Shown here one piece after another: positions 1-5,567 of a stretch of DNA of 6,107 nucleotides. The notes beneath the pieces are model-generated. The model had not been told where the DNA came from. It searched no databases and saw only the letters and a program-made list of their open reading frames with translations. Position 1 is the stretch's first letter; every line of letters starts with the position of its first letter. The position numbers were made by a program, and so were the translations under genes. Origin of the DNA: JADFUS01 sp036653215 (GTDB taxonomy: Bacteria > Bacteroidota > Bacteroidia > Bacteroidales > Rikenellaceae). Location of the stretch: positions 1 to 6,107 of the forward strand of contig JAVVUK010000089.1 in assembly GCA_036653215.1 (NCBI GenBank), given 5' to 3'.

Positions 1-941
1 ATCTTGTTGAATATACCTATGCCACGTCCTTCTTGTTGAAGATATACTATCACACCCTTACCTTCTTTTTCGATAAGTCTCATAGACTCATGAAGTTGTG
101 CTCCACAGTCGCAACGACATGATCCGAAAATATCGCCTGTCATACAAGAAGAGTGCATACGTACTAATATCGATTCATCGTCTTTCCAAGAGCCTTTCAC
201 CAAAGCAATATGCTCAATGTCGTTGCTCTCTTGTATAAAAGGGATAATCTTAAAATCGCCATATGCGGTAGGTAATAATGCTGTAACTCCTTGTTTTATT
301 ATGGTTTCTCTTTTTAATCTATAACGGATAAGATCGGCAATAGATACGATCTTTAAGTTAAATGTTTTTGCTACTTCTAAGAGTTGTGGTAGGCGAGCCA
401 TTGTCCCGTCTTCATTCATTATCTCAACTAACGCACCACCAGGCTCTAATCCAGCAAGACGTGTAAGGTCTACCACAGCCTCAGTATGTCCCGGACGACG
501 TAAAACGCCTTTTGTTTGAGCACGAAGAGGAAAGATATGTCCCGGACGACCAAGTTCCGCCGGAGTGGTGTTTTTGTCCATCAACGATCTTAGCGTTGCA
601 GCACGGTCTGCTGCTGAGATGCCTGTTGTGCAACCGTGATCTAAAAGGTCGACAGAGACGGTAAATGGGGTAGAGTGGAGAGAGGTGTTTTCTCCGACCA
701 TCATGTCCAACTTAAGTTCTTCGCATCGTTCCTTAGGAAGTGGCGCACAGATAAGTCCACGTCCATGGCGAGCCATGAAGTTAACAGTTTCTGCTGTTAT
801 ATGTTCGGCTGCGGCGACGAAGTCTCCTTCGTTTTCTCGGTCTTCATCGTCAACGACGATAACTACTTTCCCAGCTTTAATATCTATTAATGCCTCTTCA
901 ATAGTGTTGAGAACGGTGCTTTTTTTATTTTTGTTTTCCAT
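1..941 (-). CDS. ribBA: RibBA: bifunctional 3,4-dihydroxy-2-butanone 4-phosphate synthase / GTP cyclohydrolase II (3' end missing)
   Basis: This cytoplasmic enzyme catalyses both entry steps of riboflavin synthesis: ribulose 5-phosphate to dihydroxybutanone phosphate (N-terminal half) and GTP to the diaminopyrimidine precursor plus formate (C-terminal half). Translation on the minus strand from ATG at 941 gives 313 codons before the window edge. Residues 11-200 are the RibB domain: DDEDRENEGD at 31-40 (acidic metal-binding loop), HGRGLICAPL at 59-68, TTGISAADRA at 105-114, GRPGHIFPL at 131-139 and GHTEA at 151-155. The RibA domain follows, with zinc cysteines C266, C277 and C279 in SSCMTGDIFGSCRCDCG, then QQEGRGIG near residue 303. 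A complete family member has about 400 residues, so roughly 90 are missing, including the later RibA catalytic residues. The start fits the family, where homology begins about 10 residues in. It overlaps the upstream permease gene by 55 bases and is probably cotranscribed with it. No FMN riboswitch is seen. Confidence 0.96.
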   Translation of the reverse strand, partial: MENKNKKSTVLNTIEEALIDIKAGKVVIVVDDEDRENEGDFVAAAEHITAETVNFMARHGRGLICAPLPKERCEELKLDMMVGENTSLHSTPFTVSVDLLDHGCTTGISAADRAATLRSLMDKNTTPAELGRPGHIFPLRAQTKGVLRRPGHTEAVVDLTRLAGLEPGGALVEIMNEDGTMARLPQLLEVAKTFNLKIVSIADLIRYRLKRETIIKQGVTALLPTAYGDFKIIPFIQESNDIEHIALVKGSWKDDESILVRMHSSCMTGDIFGSCRCDCGAQLHESMRLIEKEGKGVIVYLQQEGRGIGIFNK

Positions 942-2431
942 GTCTTTTTCTTTTTTGGAACTCTATTTTTAAATTTGTCGGGCGTTATTCGGTAAATATA
1001 CGCTTTTATTTTTCTAAAGAAGTTATAATATAGTTCAATGTTTAATAATTGAGAGTCTGTGGTTGCTTTATATGTCAAAAATATAGATATCGGAAAGAGT
1101 ATAATGGAGGACAGCCACATCCCGAAAAAAGGAGTCCACGAGCCATCTTTCACCATTTTATCCCCTGTGATAAAGATTATATAGTAGAAGATGAAGAATA
1201 AAACAGCAATTACAATCGGAAGTCCCAATCCTCCACGTCTGATGATAGCTCCCAAAGGCGCACCAATGAGGAAGAATATAAATACGGAGACGGGAAGTGA
1301 TATTTTTTTATGCCAATCGGCATTTGAACGGTAAAGAGGAATGCTATCTTCGGCAATAGAGGAGTGCCCTGTCTTGACGAAAAACTTCATATTAGCGAGT
1401 TTTGTAGATACATCGTCATATAAGCGTGCTTTATTTTCCACAGATAAGGTGTCTATCATGTCGGAGGTAAGCATAAATTTATGTCTTTTTATGCTTGCTA
1501 CGCTGTCACGATGAAACACAGCGTTGGTGTCGCTTGCAAATAAATTTTTCTTAAAGAAGTCGCCTTTAAAGGTTTTGATAGAGGCTTCTGCTTTCCATGA
1601 TAGAGTATCTATGTTTTTTTGTAACTCTACCATATTCATAGTTTCACTTGAAGAAGAGAAGACGTTGTTTTTGTCAGACCTCTCGAAGTTAAAACCCTCA
1701 AGCGCAATAGATAGTTCTTGAATATCAAACTTATGGTGGGTCAAATCGGGCTCTGTATACCAACTGTAACTGCGATTGTCTTCATAGTTTTGACCATTGA
1801 AGAGTTTGATGTTCATATATTGATTGTCGTCTACAAGGTCTATATACCCGGAGTCTGCAACGATGGTTTTTGATGTTTTTGTGTCACGAGTGTCGTATAT
1901 CAAGATCCCTAATAGCTTTTTTGTATTAGGCTCTTGTTTATCTACTCGAATACTGATGTCTGGTATGCCATTAAAGAAAACGCCGTCTTGAAAAGATATT
2001 TCTTGACGTTGTTGACGTATGTCGTGGAGCAGAGAACTCATCTTCCTTGCGGAATATGGGACATAGTTATTGATGATAAAGAAACTACCGACAGACACTA
2101 AGGCAGCAACAATAATTATAGGGGTCATGATACGTGGTAGTGATACCCCAGCTGCTTTGAGTGCTAAAAGTTCGTTGTTTTCACCTAAAGAACCCATAGT
2201 CATGATCGCCGCAAGAAGAGTACAGAGCGGAAGTCCCATCGGTAACATGGTGGATGTGGTGAAGAAAAGCATCTCCACAATTGCTGAAAAGGGAAGCCCC
2301 TTTCCTACAAGTTCGTCGATATACCTCCATAAGACGTTCATTAGCAAGATGAAAGTCACAATGAAAAATGTGGCGAACATCGGACCTAAGTACGATCTAA
2401 GAATGAATTTATCGGATGTTTTTAACCTCAT
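887..2431 (-). CDS. LptF/LptG (YjgP/YjgQ) family permease
   Basis: This inner-membrane protein of 514 residues belongs to the family whose E. coli members LptF and LptG form the membrane part of the LptB2FG ABC transporter, which extracts lipopolysaccharide for delivery to the outer membrane. The architecture is typical. Three N-terminal membrane segments lie near residues 18-38, 52-80 and 101-123, a large hydrophilic periplasmic region spans 124-375, and three C-terminal segments lie near 377-396, 401-422 and 434-455. The family signature GAPLGAIIRRGGLG is at 390-403, and a strongly basic cytoplasmic tail ends the protein. ELVGKGL at 40-46 and ENNELLALKAAG at 84-95 are also family-like. ATG at 2431 was chosen over the in-frame TTG at 2452, because that TTG forms the end of a near-perfect -7 promoter element. 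The gene overlaps ribBA and is probably its operon partner. Whether it acts as LptF or LptG cannot be told, so no symbol is given. It is longer than the E. coli proteins (about 360 residues), mainly in the periplasmic part. Confidence 0.93.
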   Translation of the reverse strand: MRLKTSDKFILRSYLGPMFATFFIVTFILLMNVLWRYIDELVGKGLPFSAIVEMLFFTTSTMLPMGLPLCTLLAAIMTMGSLGENNELLALKAAGVSLPRIMTPIIIVAALVSVGSFFIINNYVPYSARKMSSLLHDIRQQRQEISFQDGVFFNGIPDISIRVDKQEPNTKKLLGILIYDTRDTKTSKTIVADSGYIDLVDDNQYMNIKLFNGQNYEDNRSYSWYTEPDLTHHKFDIQELSIALEGFNFERSDKNNVFSSSSETMNMVELQKNIDTLSWKAEASIKTFKGDFFKKNLFASDTNAVFHRDSVASIKRHKFMLTSDMIDTLSVENKARLYDDVSTKLANMKFFVKTGHSSIAEDSIPLYRSNADWHKKISLPVSVFIFFLIGAPLGAIIRRGGLGLPIVIAVLFFIFYYIIFITGDKMVKDGSWTPFFGMWLSSIILFPISIFLTYKATTDSQLLNIELYYNFFRKIKAYIYRITPDKFKNRVPKKKKTWKTKIKKAPFSTLLKRH

Positions 2432-2449
2432 AACAGTTTTTACAATCCA

Positions 2450-2481
2450 CAAAAATAGGATATTATTACTTCATATCCAAA
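2450..2481 (-). promoter_or_regulatory. Bacteroidota-type promoter for the permease-ribBA operon
   Basis: On the minus strand, TTTG (2481-2478) is followed after exactly 20 bases by TATTTTTG (2457-2450). This matches the known Bacteroides sigma-ABfr consensus TTTG-N19-21-TAnnTTTG. Transcription would start a few bases downstream, near 2445, leaving a leader of only about 15 bases before the ATG at 2431. The match is seen directly; activity is inferred. Confidence 0.75.
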
Positions 2482-2607
2482 AATATATTTTTAGCGTCTT
2501 TTGTAAATAATAAGAATGTTTAGAGGCTAAATAAATGGCTATTTATGAAAAGATGTCGTAAAGAGACAAAATTTACCGAGAAAAGAGATGTAAACTATTA
2601 TAATAGA

Positions 2608-3066
2608 TTAAAAACATTTTCTAAATCGAAAGGTTATGTCTTCTAATGTATTGGTGATTTTATATAGTCTTTGGTTGGTTGTTATTTTAGATAAACCGCC
2701 TAATTCCTCTTTGTATTCGCCTATTTTGATGTAGTCTAATCCTTGTAAATCGCTCGGAAGGACGTTGCATCCTGAATACCAAGCTGTTTTATAGCTCCAA
2801 GTCTCTTTTACATATTGTAAAAGTCTGATTACTTCTTCTGGGGCAGCATCGCCTCCCATAAAACACATACACGTAATGGCAGAGCCATATTTATCAATTA
2901 ACTTCGAGAGAACCTCTTCTGAAAGAGGTTCTCCAATATCTTGTTGTAGGTAAGGACTATGACATCCGTGACATCTGTTTGGACAGTTTGAAAGGTTAAT
3001 TGCAAGGGTCACCTCATCGGGTATTTCTTGAAATACGATATCGTAATTTACATACTTAAGCCTCAT
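2608..3066 (-). CDS. nrdG: NrdG: anaerobic ribonucleoside-triphosphate reductase activating protein (radical SAM)
   Basis: This 152-residue radical SAM activase uses a [4Fe-4S] cluster and S-adenosylmethionine to put the glycyl radical on NrdD under anaerobic conditions. The cluster-binding CxxxCxxC motif is C28-P-N-R-C32-H-G-C35, followed by HSPY as in Bacteroidales NrdG. CFMGGD at 68-73 matches the family's GGE/GGD SAM-binding stretch, and EELGGL with TNQR near the C-terminus is also typical. The length fits the compact NrdG type. The in-frame ATG at 3090 was rejected as the start: the ATG at 3066 is preceded at proper spacing by AAGGAGGT, and homology begins there (MRLKYVNYDIVF). The start lies 11 bases inside the 3' end of nrdD, so the two are cotranscribed and probably translationally coupled. 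The cobalamin riboswitch upstream of nrdD should control this gene too. Confidence 0.96.
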   Translation of the reverse strand: MRLKYVNYDIVFQEIPDEVTLAINLSNCPNRCHGCHSPYLQQDIGEPLSEEVLSKLIDKYGSAITCMCFMGGDAAPEEVIRLLQYVKETWSYKTAWYSGCNVLPSDLQGLDYIKIGEYKEELGGLSKITTNQRLYKITNTLEDITFRFRKCF

Positions 3067-5173
3067 GTTGAGAAACCTCCTTACTTGCATCTTCGTAATA
3101 CCTATTTGCAGCCTCTTTTTGTCGTGCTGTTGAGAAGTTGCTCACACGTTTCATATATCCTATTATACGAGTAAGGTAGTCTATGTTTGAACTTTGACAT
3201 TTTGGACATATCTTTAAATAACGCTTGTCTATGTGTCCACAATCGTTGCATATAGTATTTGGAATGTTAAAGGTGAAGTAGTTACAACCCTCTTCCGCCG
3301 CTACACGTAATAGTTGTCTATATTGTATTTTGCTGAGGTGTTCTTCTAAGTTTATATGTAGTGCCGAGCCTCCGGTTAGGTGTTCTATATATTTTTTGCC
3401 GTGCATACGGAATTTATCTATTATGTTTAAAGACGGATCTTCAACGATATAGAAATAGCTGTTATAGCAATCACGAGGCACTGTATATCCCGCTTCACGA
3501 TCCCACTTAGCGTGTTTAACGCCTACATTTTCGGCAGGTATCATCTCGCAGTTAAACATAGCCTCTTTGCTCCTATATTTCTTGTTATACCTTTCTATAA
3601 GACCTAATATCTCTTGTACAAATGTGGCATATCGAGCGTTGTCAGTTATCTCTATGCCCATAAATTCGGCAGCTTCAACGAGCCCATTGACACCTATTGT
3701 TAGATATTGGCGGTTTATATTTATATAACCTGCATCAAAGAGAGGTAACATCCCTTTTGATTGTAGCTCTTTAAGGTTTTCGTTATATCCTAATTGTACC
3801 TTATGTACCAAATCGACTATCTCTTCAAGATATTTCAAATATGAAATTCCTGTCTTCACAGCGTGTTGCACACAACGATTTAGATTTATGGTAAGCACAC
3901 TCTTCGACCCTGTTGATACGCCACCTGCTCCTAATGTATAGCTAAACCCATTGTCTTGGATCTCATTGCGCAAACGGCAACAACTGCTTAGAGAGTCGGC
4001 ATTATCGCTCATATATGTGAAGAACGAGTGCCCCTCAGCGTACATCTCAGACACAAAATCGCCCCATTCTTTATCTTTGACATCGTTGTTCTCCGTAAGT
4101 AAAGCCATAGTCTCAACGGGGAAGGTAAGAACTGCTTTCGTACGTTCTTTGTTAAACCATTTCATAAATCGTTTTTGTAACCATGAGAGAGAACTCCAAT
4201 CGGGTCTGCTGCCATCAGGAAACATAAATTCTCCAAAGAGACTCTCGAAATAGAAACGATCGTAATAGGCGATATTCCAAAATACAGCTTGGAAATTACG
4301 TGCTCCTGTTGGTTGGTTTATCGAATATACAATTTGTTCGAAGCAGTCGGTAATTATCTTGTCTATGGTACGTTGCTTTTTAGATAGGTCTACAATTTTG
4401 TCCGAATTTGTGTAATAGTCCTCTCCATATTCTAAAGCGATAAAATAGTTTAGATACATCAAAAATTCGGGTGTTGCACAAGCCCCACTTAACATACTTG
4501 ACACTATGAAAACCATATTTACAAAACCACCGCAGAACGATTTTAGGTTGGTTGGTGTTTTAGAATTGCCACCAACAGATGTAGTGCCACCTAAAAGCCA
4601 AGGATACATGGTTATGCTGGCGCAATAGTTAGCAAGGCTTGTCTCGTCATTTTTATATATGTAGTGGTTGTTTAGAAGTCTTAAGTATTTGTCAGATAGT
4701 TCTTTGCCATACATCTCTTTTAGTCTGTCGGTAAGAAGTCGACGGTTGAGACGTATGAAACTTTGTTTAGGAAGTTCACCTATTAAGGTAGCTATATTCT
4801 TCTTATCTACATTTGCATTAGCGTCATATTTGCTACCTGTAGCGGCATTTTCTGCTTTGCAATAATTGATTAAAAATTGCAGGTGGTCTCTTGTCTCACG
4901 ATCTTCAGAGTGGCTTTTACGATATAGCATATATGATTTGGCAACGGCGAAATAACGCTCTGCCATCAAAGAAAGCTCAACTTGATTTTGAATATCTTCG
5001 ACGCTCATTCCCTCAGCGAGAGATACACGACTAAGAATTGTTGTTAAGTCGTCGTCTGAGGCAAAACTACCAACAGCAAGAAACGCTTTACGAATTGCAT
5101 TTTTGATTTTGTCGATTGAGAAAGACTCTTTCTTCCCGTCTCTTTTTACTATAAAAATTTCAGCACTACCCAT
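3056..5173 (-). CDS. nrdD: NrdD: anaerobic (class III) ribonucleoside-triphosphate reductase
   Basis: This 705-residue cytoplasmic glycyl-radical enzyme reduces ribonucleoside triphosphates to deoxynucleotides without oxygen and without B12. An ATP-cone allosteric domain occupies about residues 5-90 (IFIVKRDGKK at 6-15). The catalytic barrel follows, with a conserved cysteine at C214 (SFCGGFVN), QPTGARNFQ at 287-295, and SSCCRLRNEI at 396-405, where C398 or C399 is the likely thiyl-radical cysteine. NGLVEAAEFMG lies at 496-506. A zinc site follows with C642, C645, C656 and C659. The C-terminal glycyl-radical loop RIIGYMKR carries the probable radical glycine G672. All expected parts are present, so it looks intact. 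ATG at 5173 was chosen because the ATP-cone begins within a few residues; it has no Shine-Dalgarno, only an A/T-rich leader. nrdG overlaps its end. A cobalamin riboswitch lies 120 bases upstream, implying repression when B12 is abundant. The electron donor (formate or a thiol system) was not determined. Confidence 0.97.
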   Translation of the reverse strand: MGSAEIFIVKRDGKKESFSIDKIKNAIRKAFLAVGSFASDDDLTTILSRVSLAEGMSVEDIQNQVELSLMAERYFAVAKSYMLYRKSHSEDRETRDHLQFLINYCKAENAATGSKYDANANVDKKNIATLIGELPKQSFIRLNRRLLTDRLKEMYGKELSDKYLRLLNNHYIYKNDETSLANYCASITMYPWLLGGTTSVGGNSKTPTNLKSFCGGFVNMVFIVSSMLSGACATPEFLMYLNYFIALEYGEDYYTNSDKIVDLSKKQRTIDKIITDCFEQIVYSINQPTGARNFQAVFWNIAYYDRFYFESLFGEFMFPDGSRPDWSSLSWLQKRFMKWFNKERTKAVLTFPVETMALLTENNDVKDKEWGDFVSEMYAEGHSFFTYMSDNADSLSSCCRLRNEIQDNGFSYTLGAGGVSTGSKSVLTINLNRCVQHAVKTGISYLKYLEEIVDLVHKVQLGYNENLKELQSKGMLPLFDAGYININRQYLTIGVNGLVEAAEFMGIEITDNARYATFVQEILGLIERYNKKYRSKEAMFNCEMIPAENVGVKHAKWDREAGYTVPRDCYNSYFYIVEDPSLNIIDKFRMHGKKYIEHLTGGSALHINLEEHLSKIQYRQLLRVAAEEGCNYFTFNIPNTICNDCGHIDKRYLKICPKCQSSNIDYLTRIIGYMKRVSNFSTARQKEAANRYYEDASKEVSQHEA
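3075..3082 (-). promoter_or_regulatory. strong Shine-Dalgarno for nrdG, inside nrdD
   Basis: AAGGAGGT (3082-3075, minus strand) lies 8 bases before the nrdG ATG at 3066. It is a near-full anti-16S match, unlike the other starts in this window, none of which has a recognisable Shine-Dalgarno. It decides the nrdG start: an ATG at 3090 would place this sequence inside the coding region. Confidence 0.85.
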
Positions 5174-5258
5174 TGTTATATGTTTTTAAAATTGGGCAAA
5201 AGAGGCTCTGACTAAAGAGAATTAAACACGTTTAGATATACGTATAAAATACTTTTCA

Positions 5259-5282
5259 GTCGCCTTTCGACCCGAAAGCAAC
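5259..5282 (-). promoter_or_regulatory. expression-platform hairpin of the cobalamin riboswitch (P13/L13 candidate)
   Basis: Just downstream of the aptamer on the minus strand, GTTGCTTTCG (5282-5273) pairs with CGAAAGGCGAC (5269-5259) to give a 10-bp stem with one bulged G and loop GGT. CGGG across the stem-loop junction is complementary to CCCG in aptamer loop L5 (within 5389-5403), which is the expected partner for the L5-L13 kissing interaction of this class. No U-run follows, so it does not look like an intrinsic terminator. Control is therefore more likely at translation of nrdD (inference). Confidence 0.7.
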
Positions 5283-5293
5283 AAAAATAAAAT

Positions 5294-5455
5294 GTATAAG
5301 GCAGGTTTTCTGACTTGTCTCTCGAATTTCTACGCCTTCCCAACTAAAAAGTCAGTGGCAAAGAGTGTAGATACGAAAAAATGAGACTTACAGCTACGGG
5401 GATAGTCTCGGATTTACACCGAATTCCCTTTTTGATCTTTTTAAGAACCAAATAC
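5294..5455 (-). promoter_or_regulatory. cobalamin (B12) riboswitch aptamer upstream of nrdDG
   Basis: The minus strand contains the conserved elements of the cobalamin aptamer in order. Closing helix P1 pairs GTAT (5455-5452) and GGTT (5449-5446) with AACC and ATAC at the 3' end (5307-5294). GGGAA lies at 5428-5424, then GGTGTAAATCC. Stem P5 is a perfect 6-bp GAGACT/AGTCTC helix (5409-5404 with 5388-5383), with CCCCG and GCTGTA in its loop. GCCACTG ends at 5353, GGGAAGGCG lies at 5341-5333, and the B12 box AGTCAGAAAACCTGCC at 5315-5300. Riboswitches of this class bind adenosyl- or other cobalamins and usually turn expression off. Its target here is nrdD, whose start lies 120 bases downstream. 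The elements are read directly; ligand preference and mechanism are inferred. Confidence 0.93.
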
Positions 5456-5460
5456 GAATG

Positions 5461-5468
5461 CAAAGATA
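5461..5468 (-). promoter_or_regulatory. probable -7 promoter element for the riboswitch-nrdDG transcript
   Basis: TATCTTTG (5468-5461, minus strand) matches the Bacteroidota -7 consensus TAnnTTTG. Transcription starting about 5-7 bases downstream would begin at 5454-5456, exactly at the 5' strand of riboswitch helix P1. The nearest upstream TTTG is 24 bases away, a little further than the usual 19-21, so the -33 element is weak or degenerate. Confidence 0.55.
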
Positions 5469-5484
5469 ATATTTTTTTGAATAC

Positions 5485-5517
5485 ATTGCTGCCAAAATAA
5501 AAAAATAGATACCTTTG
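5485..5517 (+). promoter_or_regulatory. probable promoter for the right-hand S9-like gene
   Basis: On the plus strand, TACCTTTG (5510-5517) fits the TAnnTTTG -7 consensus. ATTG (5485-5488), one mismatch from TTTG, lies 21 bases upstream. Transcription near 5523 would give a leader of about 45 bases before the ATG at 5568. The region overlaps the sequence upstream of the divergent nrdD promoter. Confidence 0.5.
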
Positions 5518-5567
5518 CAATTGTTGTAATTTATAATTAGAAATAATACAAAAAAATAGTTAATATT

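Noticed and set aside
487..550. Direct repeat of the 14-mer ATGTCCCGGACGAC at two places 50 bases apart (from about 486 and 536).
   Set aside because: Both copies encode the conserved RPGH motifs of RibB (GRPGHIFPL and RRPGHTEA); the repeat follows from protein conservation.
685..972. Plus-strand open frames across the ribBA start and permease end.
   Set aside because: They are Ser/Phe-rich translations opposite the conserved RibB domain with no family resemblance.
2070..2510. Plus-strand open frame of 146 codons opposite the permease start.
   Set aside because: It lies antisense to a well-supported permease gene, has no recognisable domain, and its end reads through the permease promoter; it is a shadow frame.
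2531..2546. ATAAAT/ATTTAT inverted repeat with a GGCT loop in the nrdG-permease spacer, considered as the nrdDG terminator.
   Set aside because: The 6-bp stem is pure A/T and too weak; there is no T-tract on the minus strand after it. The nrdDG transcript end stays unassigned.
2595..2606. Perfect 12-base palindrome CTATTATAATAG right after the nrdG stop codon, considered as a terminator or operator.
   Set aside because: It is all but two pairs A/T, has no proper loop and no U-run, and such palindromes are expected by chance in AT-rich spacers.
5223..5246. Palindromes TAAACACGTTTA and TATACGTATA in the nrdD leader, considered as operator sites (for example NrdR-like boxes).
   Set aside because: They do not fit a paired 16-base NrdR box pattern with the usual spacing, and they lie downstream of the riboswitch in an AT-rich stretch where such short repeats are common.
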